A stretch of 64,000 nt of DNA from Pseudoglutamicibacter cumminsii (GCF_016907775.1 NZ_JAFBCO010000001.1:372001-436000); one strand, 5' to 3'. Shown: positions 36,419-47,646, counted from the stretch's first letter. The notes: a model not told the origin generated them from the sequence alone. Program-made: numbers and translations.

Positions 36419-39400
36419 TCAGTTGAAATCGTGACCGAAGTTGCCGTAGTCCTCCATCGACATCGCGGAGAACTCGCCACCGAACGCATCCATACCCTGG
36501 TAATCAAAACCAGAGAACGCGGACGGACCGGAATAGAACGAAGCCTTAGCTTCCTCAGTTGGCTCAACATCAACCTGCGTGTAGCGATCCAAGCCCGTAC
36601 CGGCTGGGATCAGCTTACCGATGATGACGTTCTCCTTGAGGCCCAACAGCGGATCAGACTTAGCTTCCATAGCGGCCTGAGTGAGAACACGCGTGGTCTC
36701 CTGGAAGGACGCGGCAGACAGCCACGACTCGGTAGCCAGCGAGGCCTTCGTGATACCCATAAGTTCGTCACGGCCAGAGGCCGGGCGAGCACCCTCAGCG
36801 ACAGCCTTACGGTTAGCCGCCTGGAATACCGCACGATCAGTCAACTCACCTGGGAGCAGATCCGTGTCACCCTGATCAATCACAGTGATACGGCGCAGCA
36901 TCTGGCGAACGATAACCTCAACGTGCTTATCGTGAATGCCTACACCCTGAGACTGGTACACAGCCTGAACCTCACGGACCAGGAACTTCTGAGCCTCACG
37001 CGGGCCAAGAACACGCAGAACCTGCTTCGGATCAATAGCACCCGCAGCCAGCTGCTGACCAACCTCAACGTGATCGCCTTCCTCAACCAACAGGCGAGAA
37101 CGACGCAGAACCGGGTAAGCCTCTTCCTCAGAGCCATCATCCGGGGTCACGATAACGCGCAGCGCACGCTCCGTGTCCTCGATCGAAACACGACCGGCAA
37201 CCTCAGTGATCGGCGCCAGACCCTTAGGAGTACGTGCTTCGAAGAGCTCCTGAATACGTGGCAGACCCTGGGTAATATCGCCAGACTCAGCAACACCACC
37301 CGAGTGGAAGGTACGCATCGTCAGCTGGGTACCAGGCTCACCAATCGACTGAGCCGCAACAATACCCACAGCCTCGCCGATATCAACCAGCTTGCCGGAA
37401 GCCAGCGAGCGGCCGTAGCACAATGCACACGTACCAACAGCTGAATCACAGGTCAGCACCGAACGGACGTTGACCTCGTCAATACCGGCATCGAACAGGC
37501 GCTGAATCAAGACATCGCCCACATCGTCGCCAGCCTCAGCCAACAGCTCACCGTTAGCGTCCACAACATCCTTAGCCAAGGTGCGGGTGTACGCCGAGTT
37601 CTCAACCGTCTCGTGCAGAGTACGGACACCGTTGACCTCGTGCGCGATAGCGACCTTGAGGCCACGACGCGTGCCACAGTCGTGCTCGCGGACGATGACG
37701 TCCTGAGAAACGTCAACTAGACGACGCGTCAAGTAACCCGAGTTAGCGGTCTTCAACGCGGTATCCGCAAGACCCTTACGAGCACCGTGCGTAGCGATGA
37801 AGTACTCAAGAACCGTCAAGCCCTCACGGTACGACGACTTAATCGGACGAGGAATAATCTCACCCTGCGGGTTCGACACCAGACCACGGATACCGGCAAT
37901 CTGACGCAACTGCAGCCAGTTACCACGAGCACCCGACGTCACCATGCGATTAATGGTGTTGTACTTCTCCATACCTTCCTGCATCTTGGACGCAACCTCG
38001 TCGGTCGCTTGAGTCCAGATGTCAATCAGTTCGGTACGGCGCTCATCGTCAGCGATCAGACCCATGTCAAACTGAGTCTGGACCTTCTGAGCACGCTCCT
38101 CATACGGAGCCAAGATCGCGGCCTTATCCATGTGAGAGGTCACGTCGGAAATCGCAACCGTGACACCCGAACGGGTAGCCCACTGGAAGCCCATGTCCTT
38201 GAGGTTATCGAGCGTACGAGCCGTCTCAACCTTCGGGTAACGCTCAGCGAGGTCATTCACGAGGTCACCCAAGGTGCCCTTCGTAGCAACCTCAGCGAAC
38301 CACGGGTAATCCTCAGGAAGCGAGTCGTTGAACAAAGCAACACCCAGCGTCGTCTCCAGACGAGCCGGCTGACCCTCAACCCAACCCTCAGGGGCAGGCT
38401 GCGAAGACGACGGAACAAAGTTGTCCACCGCAATCGTGCAGACCGCGTTCAGATCAAGCTCGCCCGCATCGAACGCCATGATCGCTTCAGCAACAGACGA
38501 GAAGCTACGGCCCTCACCAGCAACACCTTCACGGTGAGTCGTCAAGTGGTTCAAACCGATGATCATGTCCTGCGCAGGCAACGCAACTGGGCGGCCATCC
38601 GAAGGCTTCAGAACGTTGTTCGAGGACAGCATCAAGATGCGCGCCTCAGCCTGAGCCTCAGGGCTCAGCGGCAAGTGCACAGCCATCTGGTCACCGTCGA
38701 AGTCAGCGTTGAACGCAGCACATGCGAGTGGGTGAAGCTGGAGAGCCTTACCCTCAATGAGCTGAGGCTCGAACGCCTGAATACCCAGGCGGTGCAGGGT
38801 TGGTGCACGGTTCAGAAGAACAGGGTGCTCAGCGATGATCTCTTCAAGAACGTCCCAGACCGCAGGGCGGAAACGCTCAACCATGCGCTTAGCAGCCTTG
38901 ACGTTCTGAGCGTGGTTGAGGTCAACCAGACGCTTCATCACGAACGGCTTGAACAGCTCAAGCGCCATCTGCTTAGGCAGACCACACTGGTGCAGCTTGA
39001 GCTGCGGACCAACAACAATGACCGAACGGCCAGAGTAGTCAACACGCTTACCGAGCAGGTTCTGACGGAAACGACCCTGCTTACCCTTGAGCATGTCAGA
39101 CAGCGACTTCAGCGGGCGGTTACCCGGACCAGTCTGTGGACGACCACGGCGGCCATTATCGAACAGCGAGTCAACCGACTCCTGCAACATGCGCTTCTCG
39201 TTGTTCACGATGATCTCCGGGGCACCCAGATCCATCAGGCGCTTGAGGCGGTTGTTGCGGTTGATCACTCGACGGTAAAGGTCGTTGAGGTCCGAGGTAG
39301 CGAAGCGGCCACCATCGAGCTGAACCATAGGACGCAGTTCAGGCGGGATCACCGGAACAGCATCCAAGACCATACCCTCAGGCGAGTTATCGGTCGTCAA

Positions 39401-40306
39401 GAAAGCGTTGACAACCTTGAGGCGCTTGATCGCGCGAGTCTTACGCTGGCCCTTACCGGTAGCGATGATCTCACGCAGCTGCTCGGCCTCGTCCTCGAGG
39501 TTGAAGTTCTGCAGGCGTTTCTGGATCGCCTCAGCGCCCATCGACCCTTCGAAGAACAAGCCGTACTTAGCGCGCATCGTGCGGAACAGCGACTCGTTAC
39601 CTTCAAGGTCACCGACCTTGATGGTCTTGAAGCGCTCCCACACCTCGGTGAGACGCTCGATCTCAGCATCCGCGTTCTTGCGGACGTTCGCCATTTCCTT
39701 ATCGGCGGCGTCGCGAGCCTTCTTCTTCTCAGCAGCCTTCGCGCCCTCAGCCTCAAGACGAGCGAGGTTCTCTTCAAGCTCCTGAGCAATCTCAGCGATA
39801 TCAGCGTCACGCTGGTTAGCGATGTTCTTGATCTCGAGATCGTGAGCAGCCTGCAAGTTAGGCAGCTCTTCGTGACGGCGATCCTCATCAACCGAGGTGA
39901 TCATGTACGCAGCGAAGTAGATGACCTTCTCAAGGTCCTTCGGCGCCAGATCCAAAAGGTAACCCAAACGCGAAGGAACGCCCTTGAAGTACCAGATGTG
40001 CGTCACTGGAGCAGCAAGCTCGATGTGGCCCATACGTTCACGGCGAACCTTAGAACGGGTCACCTCAACACCACAGCGCTCACAAATGATGCCCTTGAAG
40101 CGGACGCGCTTGTACTTACCGCACGAGCATTCCCAGTCACGCGTAGGACCGAAAATCTGCTCGCCGAACAAGCCGTCCTTCTCTGGCTTCAGCGTGCGGT
40201 AGTTAATGGTCTCCGGCTTCTTGACCTCGCCGTAGCTCCATTCGCGGATCTGCTCAGCAGTAGCCAAGCCAATACGCATCAATCCGAAAGTCGATTCGGT
40301 GGACAT
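36419..40306 (-). CDS. rpoC: DNA-directed RNA polymerase subunit beta'
   Basis: Forms half of the active-site cleft of RNA polymerase. The 1295-residue product has the N-terminal zinc site ([20 protein letters not shown]), the catalytic [12 protein letters not shown] with three Mg-binding Asp, the trigger-loop region and the second zinc site ([15 protein letters not shown]). The size and the lack of large lineage-specific inserts fit actinobacteria. It begins 133 bp after rpoB. Confidence 0.98.
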   Translation of the reverse strand: MSTESTFGLMRIGLATAEQIREWSYGEVKKPETINYRTLKPEKDGLFGEQIFGPTRDWECSCGKYKRVRFKGIICERCGVEVTRSKVRRERMGHIELAAPVTHIWYFKGVPSRLGYLLDLAPKDLEKVIYFAAYMITSVDEDRRHEELPNLQAAHDLEIKNIANQRDADIAEIAQELEENLARLEAEGAKAAEKKKARDAADKEMANVRKNADAEIERLTEVWERFKTIKVGDLEGNESLFRTMRAKYGLFFEGSMGAEAIQKRLQNFNLEDEAEQLREIIATGKGQRKTRAIKRLKVVNAFLTTDNSPEGMVLDAVPVIPPELRPMVQLDGGRFATSDLNDLYRRVINRNNRLKRLMDLGAPEIIVNNEKRMLQESVDSLFDNGRRGRPQTGPGNRPLKSLSDMLKGKQGRFRQNLLGKRVDYSGRSVIVVGPQLKLHQCGLPKQMALELFKPFVMKRLVDLNHAQNVKAAKRMVERFRPAVWDVLEEIIAEHPVLLNRAPTLHRLGIQAFEPQLIEGKALQLHPLACAAFNADFDGDQMAVHLPLSPEAQAEARILMLSSNNVLKPSDGRPVALPAQDMIIGLNHLTTHREGVAGEGRSFSSVAEAIMAFDAGELDLNAVCTIAVDNFVPSSSQPAPEGWVEGQPARLETTLGVALFNDSLPEDYPWFAEVATKGTLGDLVNDLAERYPKVETARTLDNLKDMGFQWATRSGVTVAISDVTSHMDKAAILAPYEERAQKVQTQFDMGLIADDERRTELIDIWTQATDEVASKMQEGMEKYNTINRMVTSGARGNWLQLRQIAGIRGLVSNPQGEIIPRPIKSSYREGLTVLEYFIATHGARKGLADTALKTANSGYLTRRLVDVSQDVIVREHDCGTRRGLKVAIAHEVNGVRTLHETVENSAYTRTLAKDVVDANGELLAEAGDDVGDVLIQRLFDAGIDEVNVRSVLTCDSAVGTCALCYGRSLASGKLVDIGEAVGIVAAQSIGEPGTQLTMRTFHSGGVAESGDITQGLPRIQELFEARTPKGLAPITEVAGRVSIEDTERALRVIVTPDDGSEEEAYPVLRRSRLLVEEGDHVEVGQQLAAGAIDPKQVLRVLGPREAQKFLVREVQAVYQSQGVGIHDKHVEVIVRQMLRRITVIDQGDTDLLPGELTDRAVFQAANRKAVAEGARPASGRDELMGITKASLATESWLSAASFQETTRVLTQAAMEAKSDPLLGLKENVIIGKLIPAGTGLDRYTQVDVEPTEEAKASFYSGPSAFSGFDYQGMDAFGGEFSAMSMEDYGNFGHDFN

Positions 40307-40398
40307 AAGTCCTTACTCTCTTTCGTCAAAAATTTGAAGTCTTCATCAGGTGGTTCACCAGCCCAGCAACACAACCAGACTGGACAAAGGTCCGTAGC

Positions 40399-40426
40399 CG
40401 GTGGCGGGCACCCCAGCCCGCCACCG
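40399..40426 (-). other. Perfect hairpin between rpoB and rpoC
   Basis: An 11-bp stem (CGGTGGCGGGC and complement) with a six-base loop (ACCCCA) begins 14 bp after the rpoB stop, 93 bp before rpoC. It has no U tract. It may be a processing or attenuation element that adjusts beta to beta' output. Confidence 0.6.
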
Positions 40427-40439
40427 CATCGTGCGCTAC

Positions 40440-43400
40440 TTAGACCTCATCAACCGAGCTCGGCTCAACATTCGACAAGTTGATACCCAGCTCCTCAGCG
40501 GCCCGGAAGACTTCCTCGTCCGCATCGCGCATTTCAATGGTCTCGCCTTCCGTCGAGAGAACCTCGACGTTGAGGCACAGCGACTGCATTTCCTTCAACA
40601 GAACCTTGAAGGACTCAGGAACGCCTGGGGCTGGGATGTTGTCGCCCTTGACGATCGCCTCGTAGACCTTCACACGGCCGTGGATATCATCCGACTTGAC
40701 CGTAAGCAGTTCCTGCAGGGTGTAAGCCGCGCCGTAAGCCTCGAGCGCCCACACTTCCATCTCACCGAAACGCTGACCACCGAACTGGGCCTTACCACCC
40801 AATGGCTGCTGCGTAATCATCGAGTATGGACCAGTCGAGCGAGCGTGGATCTTGTCATCAACCAAGTGGTGCAGCTTGAGGATGTACATGTAACCCACGG
40901 AGATCGGCTCCGGGAACGGCTGGCCGGAACGGCCATCGAACAGGGTGGCCTTACCGGAGTTATCAATCAGACGCTCACCGTCGCGCGAAGGCAGAGTGTG
41001 GTCCAGCAGACCGCGGACTTCTTCTTCCTCAGCACCGTCGAAGACCGGGGTGGCAACCTTGGTCGGAGCCTGCTCACGCGGCAAGTTCGGAAGGTTCTTG
41101 ATCCACTCAGGTTCACCTTCGATGTTCCAGCCCTGGGATGCGGCCCATCCGAGGTGCAACTCCATGACCTGGCCCAGGTTCATACGGCCTGGAACACCCA
41201 GTGGGTTCAGGATCACGTCGACCGGGGTACCGTCAGCCATGAACGGCATGTCCTCAACTGGGAGGATCTTGGAGATAACACCCTTGTTACCGTGACGGCC
41301 AGCGAGCTTGTCACCCACGGTGATCTTACGCTTTTGCGCAACGTAGACACGGACCAGCTGGTTCACACCTGGTGGTAGCTCGTCATCATCGTCGCGGTCG
41401 AAGATGCGAACACCGATGACGGTACCGGACTCACCGTGCGGGATACGCAGCGAAGTGTCACGGACTTCGCGGGACTTCTCACCGAAGATCGCGCGCAGCA
41501 AGCGTTCCTCTGGGGTCAGTTCGGTTTCACCCTTCGGGGTTACACGCCCCACGAGGACGTCGCCGGCTTCCACCTCAGCGCCGATGTGGATGATGCCGCG
41601 CTCATCGAGCTGCGAAAGCACTTCTTCGGACACGTTCGGGATGTCACGGGTGATCTCTTCTGCGCCGAGCTTGGTGTCGCGGGCATCGACCTCGTATTCC
41701 TCGATGTGGATCGAGGTGAGGACGTCGTCGGAGACCATGCGCTCGGAGAGGATGATCGCGTCCTCGTAGTTGAGGCCTTCCCAGGACATGAACGCAACGA
41801 GCAGGTTCTTCCCGAGCGCGAGCTCGCCCGCCTGGGTTGCTGGGCCATCAGCGATGAGGGCCTGAGCTTCCAGCCGGTCCCCTTCCGTGACAACGACCTT
41901 CTGGTTGTAGCCGTTGCCCTGGTTGGAGCGAGCAAACTTCATGATCGGGTAGTTCGTCTGCGTGCCGTCATCGTTCATGACGGAGACGAGGTCAGCCGAA
42001 ACGCTGGTAACGACGCCTGGCTTGCGTGCCAGGACGGCGTCGCCGGAGTCAACAGCGAGGTACTTCTCCATACCGGTACCGACGATTGGCGAATCCGGCT
42101 CGAGGAGCGGAACAGCCTGACGCTGCATGTTCGCACCCATGAGTGCGCGGTTCGCGTCGTCGTGCTCGAGGAACGGAATCAACGCGGTTGCTGCGGACAC
42201 CATCTGGCGTGGAGAGACGTCCATGTAGTCGATCTCGTTTGGCGCAACCAGAACTGGTTCACCACCACCGCCGCGTTCACGGCAGAGCACGAGCTCTTCT
42301 TCGAAGGTTCCGTCTTCCGCGAGAGGCGCGTTAGCCTGCGCGATCTGGTGCTCGAGCTCCTCGTCTGCGGTGAGGTAGTCAACGTGTTCGGTGACCACGC
42401 CGTCGACAACGCGACGGTATGGGGTCTCAATGAAACCGAAGGAGTTGATGCGACCGTAGGTTGCGAGCGAGCCGATCAGACCAATGTTCGGGCCTTCCGG
42501 GGTCTCAATTGGGCACATGCGGCCGTAGTGAGACGGGTGGACGTCACGAACTTCCATGCCTGCGCGGTCACGAGACAGACCGCCTGGGCCGAGGGCCGAG
42601 AGGCGGCGCTTGTGGGTCACGCCTGCGAGCGGGTTGTTCTGGTCCATGAACTGCGAAAGCTGGGAGGTTCCGAAGAACTCCTTGATCGCAGCAACAACCG
42701 GACGGATGTTGATGAGGGTCTGCGGGGTGATCGCCTCGACATCCTGGGTAGTCATGCGCTCGCGCACAACGCGTTCCATACGGGACAGGCCGGTGCGGAC
42801 CTGGTTTTCGATCAGCTCGCCAACCGCGCGGATGCGGCGGTTACCGAAGTGGTCGATGTCGTCGACGTTGATCGGGATGTCGGTCTCTTCGCCCTTGCGG
42901 ACACCCTTGATGGTGCGCTCACCTGCGTGGAGGGCGACGATGTAGCGGATCATAGCTACGATGTCAGCCTCGGTCAGCACGTAGGACTCTGGAGTGCCCA
43001 TTGGCATCTCCATGCCAAGCTTGTGGTTGAGCTTGTAGCGACCCACCTTAGCGAGGTCGTAACGCTTCGGGGTGAAGTACAGGTTTTCAAGCAGGTTGCG
43101 TGCCGCTTCGACGGTCGGCGGCTCGCCTGGGCGCAGCTTACGGTAGATGTCCAGAAGCGCCTCTTCCTCGGTGTGGACGGTGTCCTTTTCGAGGGTCAGG
43201 CGGATCGATTCGTAGTCGCCGAATTCAGAAAGGATCTGAGATTCGGTCCAGCCGAGGGCCTTGAGCAGAACCGTGACGGACTGCTTGCGCTTACGGTCGA
43301 GGCGGACTGCGACCTGGTCACGCTTATCGACCTCGAGCTCGAACCATGCACCACGCGATGGGATAACGCGTGCGGAGTAGATGTCCTTGTCGGAGGTCTT

Positions 43401-43946
43401 ATCCGGGGTGCGCTCGAAGTAGGCGCCTGGCGAACGAACCAGCTGGGAGACGACGACGCGCTCGGTTCCGTTGATGATGAACGTTGCGTTGTCGGTCATG
43501 AGCGGGAAATCGCCCATGAAGACCGTCTGCTGCTTGATTTCACCGGTCTGGTTGTTCATGAACTCGGCACGAACGTAGAGCGGTGCCGAGTAGGTTGCAT
43601 CGCGGTCTTTTGCTTCCGCGATGGTGTACTTAGGGTCCGCAAATTCTGGCTCGGAGAAGCTCAGGGACATGGTGCCCTGGAAGTCTTCGATTGGCGAGAT
43701 CTCTTCGAAGATCTCTGCGAGGCCAGGTACGCGTGGGACACTGTTGTCCCCTGTTTCTTCTGCCTTCGCTACGCGCTGCTGCCAGCGTTCGTTACCGATG
43801 AGCCAGTCGAACGATTCGGTCTGCAGTGCAAGCAGATCCGGGACGTCGAGTGGTTCGTCAATCTTCGCGAAGGAGATGCGGCCCGCTGCGGCGGCGGTAC
43901 GAGCCGAAGTAGCGGTTGAGTTCTGAGAGGTGCTCGAGGCGACCAA
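40440..43946 (-). CDS. rpoB: DNA-directed RNA polymerase subunit beta
   Basis: The rifampicin-binding subunit forming the other half of the active site. The 1168-residue product has the rifampicin region ([19 protein letters not shown] through [13 protein letters not shown]), [20 protein letters not shown] and the C-terminal [27 protein letters not shown] 43946 is preferred as start because GGAAGG lies seven bases upstream and it gives the actinobacterial start (M/L)VASSTSQN; an in-frame GTG at 43961 overlaps that ribosome binding site. The gene leads rpoB-rpoC and has its own promoter, and a thiolase gene separates it from rplL. Confidence 0.97.
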   Translation of the reverse strand: MVASSTSQNSTATSARTAAAAGRISFAKIDEPLDVPDLLALQTESFDWLIGNERWQQRVAKAEETGDNSVPRVPGLAEIFEEISPIEDFQGTMSLSFSEPEFADPKYTIAEAKDRDATYSAPLYVRAEFMNNQTGEIKQQTVFMGDFPLMTDNATFIINGTERVVVSQLVRSPGAYFERTPDKTSDKDIYSARVIPSRGAWFELEVDKRDQVAVRLDRKRKQSVTVLLKALGWTESQILSEFGDYESIRLTLEKDTVHTEEEALLDIYRKLRPGEPPTVEAARNLLENLYFTPKRYDLAKVGRYKLNHKLGMEMPMGTPESYVLTEADIVAMIRYIVALHAGERTIKGVRKGEETDIPINVDDIDHFGNRRIRAVGELIENQVRTGLSRMERVVRERMTTQDVEAITPQTLINIRPVVAAIKEFFGTSQLSQFMDQNNPLAGVTHKRRLSALGPGGLSRDRAGMEVRDVHPSHYGRMCPIETPEGPNIGLIGSLATYGRINSFGFIETPYRRVVDGVVTEHVDYLTADEELEHQIAQANAPLAEDGTFEEELVLCRERGGGGEPVLVAPNEIDYMDVSPRQMVSAATALIPFLEHDDANRALMGANMQRQAVPLLEPDSPIVGTGMEKYLAVDSGDAVLARKPGVVTSVSADLVSVMNDDGTQTNYPIMKFARSNQGNGYNQKVVVTEGDRLEAQALIADGPATQAGELALGKNLLVAFMSWEGLNYEDAIILSERMVSDDVLTSIHIEEYEVDARDTKLGAEEITRDIPNVSEEVLSQLDERGIIHIGAEVEAGDVLVGRVTPKGETELTPEERLLRAIFGEKSREVRDTSLRIPHGESGTVIGVRIFDRDDDDELPPGVNQLVRVYVAQKRKITVGDKLAGRHGNKGVISKILPVEDMPFMADGTPVDVILNPLGVPGRMNLGQVMELHLGWAASQGWNIEGEPEWIKNLPNLPREQAPTKVATPVFDGAEEEEVRGLLDHTLPSRDGERLIDNSGKATLFDGRSGQPFPEPISVGYMYILKLHHLVDDKIHARSTGPYSMITQQPLGGKAQFGGQRFGEMEVWALEAYGAAYTLQELLTVKSDDIHGRVKVYEAIVKGDNIPAPGVPESFKVLLKEMQSLCLNVEVLSTEGETIEMRDADEEVFRAAEELGINLSNVEPSSVDEV

Positions 43947-44104
43947 AGGTTTTCCTTCCACAGACCGTCATGTTTCCGGGTGCGGCTTGACCTGTGTCGA
44001 GCGCGAGCTAACAGTCAACGTTAGGGTTTCGCAGAGACGTTAAAACATCGACCCACCGCTATATGAAGGTCGATGCAACAGGACAGCAAGAGCCGCAACT
44101 GTTT

Positions 44105-44133
44105 ATCTTAGCGAATTTTGTCAAGCGTGTCGA
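44105..44133 (-). promoter_or_regulatory. Predicted rpoB-rpoC promoter
   Basis: On the minus strand TCGACA (44128-44133) and TAAGAT (44105-44110) are separated by 17 bp. This is a plausible housekeeping promoter about 160 bp before rpoB. A second TTGACA just inside the spacer could be an alternative -35. The remaining leader holds no gene. Confidence 0.55.
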
Positions 44134-44228
44134 ATGGCTTTTTGTTCTCGCCTGCGTGGTATTCGCGCTCGCACGTGAGATGCTGGTCACAGTGTTCTGT
44201 ATGTCATTGACGTGTGATGGAGGTTTTT

Positions 44229-45455
44229 ATGTCGAGCGCTCAACGCCCTAACGGCTGGCAGGGCATGACTGCTTTGAATGGGCGCGATGCGGTGATTATT
44301 GGTGCCGCGCGCACGCCTTTCGCTCGTCTTTTGGGTGGTTTGAAGGATTTTTCGGCGGCGGCTTTGGGCGGCCATGCGATCAAAGCCGCGCTCGAGCGAG
44401 CCGGTCTTGACGCTCAGAACGTTGAAGCCGTGGTGATGGGTCAAGCGGTTCAGGCAGGTTGTGGCCAGAATCCTGCCCGCCAGGCTGCGCTTCGGGTTCC
44501 GGGCCTGCCTGCGTCTGCCCACGCGGAGACCATCAACAAGGTGTGTTTATCCGGTCTTTCTGCCGTGGTTCACGCGGCCCGGCTAGTCCGCTTGGGTGAA
44601 GCCGATGTCGTTGTTGCGGGCGGCATGGAGTCGATGACGAACGCACCTCATCTGTTGCCAGGCTCCCGCGGTGGGTGGAAATACGGGGATATCACTGCTA
44701 TGGACTCTCTGGCGCACGATGGCCTCACGGATGCGGCTGATCAGATTTCGATGGGTTCGTTGACTGACGCAGGCAACGATGCGCTAGGTATTTCGAGGGA
44801 GGAGCAAGATGCGTGCGCCGCGGCCTCACATCAAAGGGCGGTCTCTGCGCGCGACAACCTGCAGCGCGAGATCGCAAGCGTTGAGTGGACAGACCGCCGC
44901 GGGCGACAGCATGCTGTCACCGCGGACGAGGGCGTCCGCGAAGACACAACCGCAGACACGCTAGCCGCACTCAAACCTGCTTTCTCGAAGGAAGGCACGA
45001 TCACCGCAGGCAACTCCTCTCCCCTATCCGATGGCGCAGCTGCCGTGGTCGTTGTCTCGCGCGCTTGGGCTGAAGAACACGGGGCAAACATCCTCGTGAC
45101 GATCGGCTCCGCTGGCCAAGTAGCCGGCCCGGACAACTCGCTTCACGCGCAACCAGCACGTGCGATCGTGGAAGCACTTGAGCGTTCCGGCATGGAATCT
45201 AGCGAACTCGACGTCATTGAGATCAACGAAGCCTTCGCGTCAGTCTCGGTTCAGTCCCATAAAGAACTGGGCCTGGCCCCTGATACCGCGAACGCCTGGG
45301 GTGGCGCTATCGCACTAGGTCATCCGCTCGGCGCGAGCGGCGCCCGCCTAGTTGTGACAGCGTGCTACCAGCTCGAGGAACGCGGCGGAGGCACCGCGGC
45401 CGTCGCGCTGTGTGGTGGCGGCGGCCAGGGCGACGCTCTCTTGCTCCACCGCTAA
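44229..45455 (+). CDS. Acetyl-CoA C-acetyltransferase (thiolase)
   Basis: Condenses or cleaves acetoacetyl-CoA type substrates in the cytoplasm. The 408-residue protein has the nucleophilic Cys106 in NKVCLSGLSAVVHAARLV, the Asn-Glu-Ala-Phe segment (INEAFASVSV), the catalytic His in GHPLGASGARL and the second Cys in ALCGGGGQGDALLL. The start at 44229 has GGAGG five bases upstream. It is a lone plus-strand gene between rpoB and rplL, divergent from the former and convergent with the latter, so it is probably regulated separately. Biosynthetic versus degradative use cannot be decided. Confidence 0.93.
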   Translation: MSSAQRPNGWQGMTALNGRDAVIIGAARTPFARLLGGLKDFSAAALGGHAIKAALERAGLDAQNVEAVVMGQAVQAGCGQNPARQAALRVPGLPASAHAETINKVCLSGLSAVVHAARLVRLGEADVVVAGGMESMTNAPHLLPGSRGGWKYGDITAMDSLAHDGLTDAADQISMGSLTDAGNDALGISREEQDACAAASHQRAVSARDNLQREIASVEWTDRRGRQHAVTADEGVREDTTADTLAALKPAFSKEGTITAGNSSPLSDGAAAVVVVSRAWAEEHGANILVTIGSAGQVAGPDNSLHAQPARAIVEALERSGMESSELDVIEINEAFASVSVQSHKELGLAPDTANAWGGAIALGHPLGASGARLVVTACYQLEERGGGTAAVALCGGGGQGDALLLHR

Positions 45456-45488
45456 CCATCCCGTCAGCGGAAGCAACGCAGTTAAAAA

Positions 45489-45528
45489 AGTTTGGCCCGT
45501 GCCACCATTCGGTGACACGGGCCAAACT
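45489..45528. terminator. Bidirectional terminator between the thiolase gene and rplL
   Basis: A stem with arms AGTTTGGCCCGTG and complement, continued by ACC/GGT, encloses a short loop. A run of six A lies just before it, giving a T run for minus-strand transcripts. It serves rplL (minus) and probably the thiolase gene (plus). Confidence 0.88.
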
Positions 45529-45577
45529 CTATCCACTCTCAACGGCGTACGTTCACACCGCTTCAAGCGAAAGGAAA

Positions 45578-45952
45578 TTACTTGAGGGTGACGGTTGCGC
45601 CAGCGCCCTCGAGAGCTTCCTTAGCCTTCTCAGCGTCTTCCTTGGAGACACCCTCGAGAACAGCCTTAGGAGCGCCGTCAACGAGCTCTTTAGCTTCCTT
45701 CAGGCCGAGGGAGGTCAGGCCGCGAACTTCCTTAATAACGCCGATCTTCTTGTCGCCAGCGGCTTCGAGGATGACGTCGAATTCGGTCTGCTCTTCAGCG
45801 CCGCCTGCGGCACCGCCAGCAGCAGGAGCTGCAGCAACAGCAGCAGCGGTGACCTCGAAGGTCTCCTCGAACTGCTTAACGAACTCGGAGAGTTCGAAGA
45901 TGGTCATTTCCTTGAACGCGTCAAGGAGCTCTTCGTTGGTGAGCTTCGCCAT
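45578..45952 (-). CDS. rplL: 50S ribosomal protein L7/L12
   Basis: Forms the flexible stalk that recruits translational GTPases. The 124-residue product has the N-terminal dimerisation helix, the Ala/Gly hinge ([16 protein letters not shown]) and the C-terminal [24 protein letters not shown]. It follows rplJ by 107 bp. Unlike most bacteria, the next gene is not rpoB. Confidence 0.97.
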   Translation of the reverse strand: MAKLTNEELLDAFKEMTIFELSEFVKQFEETFEVTAAAVAAAPAAGGAAGGAEEQTEFDVILEAAGDKKIGVIKEVRGLTSLGLKEAKELVDGAPKAVLEGVSKEDAEKAKEALEGAGATVTLK

Positions 45953-46059
45953 AGTGGCGTCCTTTCGTCAATGCGGAAGCTGTGCTCCGCGTAAAGCTTG
46001 TGTATTTGAAACTGTGGGGCTCAGATGTCCCGCGCCACGGCATCAACCGCGGCCGGTGA

Positions 46060-46575
46060 CTACTCTGCAGCTGGGGCTTCGGCGGTTTCGCCGGCCTCTT
46101 CGCGCTTGAGACGCAGCGCATCGATGATGCGTGCGGCGGCGGACGCAGGTGCCTTGAGGACACCAGCAACGCGAGCCAGCTGGTGCTCGACGGACTCGAG
46201 AGCAGCAAGATCCTTGATCTGCTCAGCGTCCATCTTCTGGCCCTCGTAGTAGCCGCCCTTGATGATGAGCTTCTCGTGGTCCTTGGCGAAATCGGTCAGG
46301 CTCTTAGCAGCAGCAACTGCGTCACCGCGGATGAACGCGATAGCAGTTGGGCCGTTCAGCAAGCCCTCGAATGCGTCAACACCAGCGTTCTTAGCAGCGA
46401 TTTCAGTCAAGGTGTTCTTGACAACTGCGTACTTGGTGTCTGGGCCCATGGAGCGGCGAAGCTCCTTGAGCTGTTCCACGGTGAGCCCACGGTATTCGGT
46501 CAGGACTGCAGCCGGGGACTCTTCAAAGTCCTTGGTGATCTCCTTTACGGCGATCTCCTTGACGTTCTTAGCCAT
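46060..46575 (-). CDS. rplJ: 50S ribosomal protein L10
   Basis: Anchors L12 dimers to the ribosome and, as the L10-L12 complex, represses its own operon through the leader RNA. The 171-residue product contains AAVLTEYRGLTVEQLKELRRSM, typical of L10, and an Ala/Glu-rich C-terminal L12-binding helix. It leads rplJ-rplL and has a recognisable L10-type leader upstream. Confidence 0.97.
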   Translation of the reverse strand: MAKNVKEIAVKEITKDFEESPAAVLTEYRGLTVEQLKELRRSMGPDTKYAVVKNTLTEIAAKNAGVDAFEGLLNGPTAIAFIRGDAVAAAKSLTDFAKDHEKLIIKGGYYEGQKMDAEQIKDLAALESVEHQLARVAGVLKAPASAAARIIDALRLKREEAGETAEAPAAE

Positions 46576-46635
46576 GACACTCCTTCCGGGGTTCTAGGAT
46601 GGTTTCTCCAGGTTGGCTGCCCCGTTAAGCAAAAT

Positions 46636-46786
46636 AGCCCTGGCACATAGGCACAGGGCTACACAGGAAACATCGACGGCGTGAACGCCTCGGTTTGTGA
46701 AGAATCTGTCCCTACGTGGGCTGCCCTGCAAGTGCGGGAACCTTCGATGAGCGCGAACGCCCATAACCAACGGTCTTTGGTACAGC
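46636..46786 (-). ncRNA. Probable L10 leader (cis-regulatory RNA)
   Basis: Upstream of rplJ on the minus strand is the sequence AAAGACCGTTGGTTATGGGC followed by CGTTCGCGCTCATCGAAGG, which I recognise as the conserved core of bacterial L10 leaders. Nearer rplJ a seven-base stem (AGCCCTG/CAGGGCT, 46636-46660) forms a further hairpin. By family knowledge the L10(L12)4 complex binds such leaders to limit L10/L12 synthesis. The ends are approximate. Confidence 0.75.
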
Positions 46787-46790
46787 GATC

Positions 46791-46796
46791 AGTCTA
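46791..46796 (-). promoter_or_regulatory. Possible -10 box of rplJ-rplL
   Basis: Minus-strand TAGACT in GTTAGACTGATC lies directly before the L10 leader. TTGGTG, 18 bp upstream, is a reasonable -35. The gap between rplA and rplJ (366 bp) otherwise holds the leader and the rplA terminator. Confidence 0.5.
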
Positions 46797-46879
46797 ACGC
46801 ATACTGTTCAGATTCACCAATCGAGAGACCGAGTGCGGTTTCACACTCCACTCGCGCACCGCATCGTGAGCGTCATTAA

Positions 46880-46919
46880 AGCGTTGTCCCCGGCCATCAA
46901 CATGACCGGGGACAACGCT
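46880..46919 (-). terminator. Terminator of rplK-rplA
   Basis: A 13-bp perfect stem, extended by one A-T pair (GCGTTGTCCCCGG and complement), with a 12-base loop is followed on the minus strand by TTTAATG. It lies 22 bp after rplA. Confidence 0.88.
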
Positions 46920-46941
46920 ATTGAGCTGTTCGTGGCAGCGA

Positions 46942-47646
46942 TTAGCCGCGAACGGTAACGGATGCTGGGTCCAGTGGAACTCCAGGGCCGAACGTCGTAG
47001 CGAGGGTTGCCTTCTTGATGTAACGGCCCTTGGAAGCGGATGGCTTCAGGCGGTTGATTTCCTCAACAGCGGCCTTGAAGTTCTCTTCCAGAGCGTTCTG
47101 GTCGAAGGAAGCCTTACCAACGATGAAGTGGAGGTTGGAGTGCTTATCAACGCGGAAGTCGATCTTACCGCCCTTGATGTCGCCAACAGCCTTCGCGACG
47201 TCCATGGTCACGGTGCCGGTCTTAGGGTTCGGCATGAGGTTACGTGGACCGAGGATCTTACCGAGGCGGCCAACCTTACCCATCATGTCTGGGGTAGCTA
47301 CGGCTGCGTCGAAGTCGGTCCAGCCACCCTGGATCTTCTCCATGAGGTCATCCGAGCCAACGAAGTCTGCGCCAGCTTCACGAGCTGCGTCAGCGTTCGG
47401 GCCAGCTGCGAAGACCACAACGCGAGCGGTCTTACCGGTGCCGTGTGGGAGGTTCACGGTACCGCGAACCATCTGGTCAGCCTTACGTGGGTCGACCGAG
47501 AGGCGGAAAACAGCCTCAACAGTTGCGTTGCCCTTCGAAGCGCTCGTGGTCTCCTTGATCAGAGCCAGAGCCTCGTTCGGCTGGTACAGCTTGCCGTCCT
47601 CAATCTTGGCGGCTGCTTCCAAATATGCTTTGCTGCGCTTTGCCAT
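46942..47646 (-). CDS. rplA: 50S ribosomal protein L1
   Basis: Forms the mobile L1 stalk at the E site; in E. coli it represses rplK-rplA. The 234-residue product begins [21 protein letters not shown] and has the RNA-binding segment [20 protein letters not shown]. An in-frame upstream start at 47703 is rejected as not L1-like. It follows rplK by 167 bp, a spacer long enough for a control site, although none was recognised. Confidence 0.97.
   Translation of the reverse strand: MAKRSKAYLEAAAKIEDGKLYQPNEALALIKETTSASKGNATVEAVFRLSVDPRKADQMVRGTVNLPHGTGKTARVVVFAAGPNADAAREAGADFVGSDDLMEKIQGGWTDFDAAVATPDMMGKVGRLGKILGPRNLMPNPKTGTVTMDVAKAVGDIKGGKIDFRVDKHSNLHFIVGKASFDQNALEENFKAAVEEINRLKPSASKGRYIKKATLATTFGPGVPLDPASVTVRG

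Noticed and set aside
37787-40483. An 898-codon open frame antisense to rpoC
   Set aside because: Same reason as the frame opposite fusA; the composition is Arg/Thr/Gln-rich and unlike real proteins.
41436-43919. An 827-codon open frame antisense to rpoB
   Set aside because: Shadow of rpoB codon bias; no motif or ribosome binding site.
43947-44228. Small open frames in the rpoB-thiolase gap
   Set aside because: They lack ribosome binding sites and known products; this space is better explained as the rpoB leader and promoter plus the thiolase ribosome binding site.
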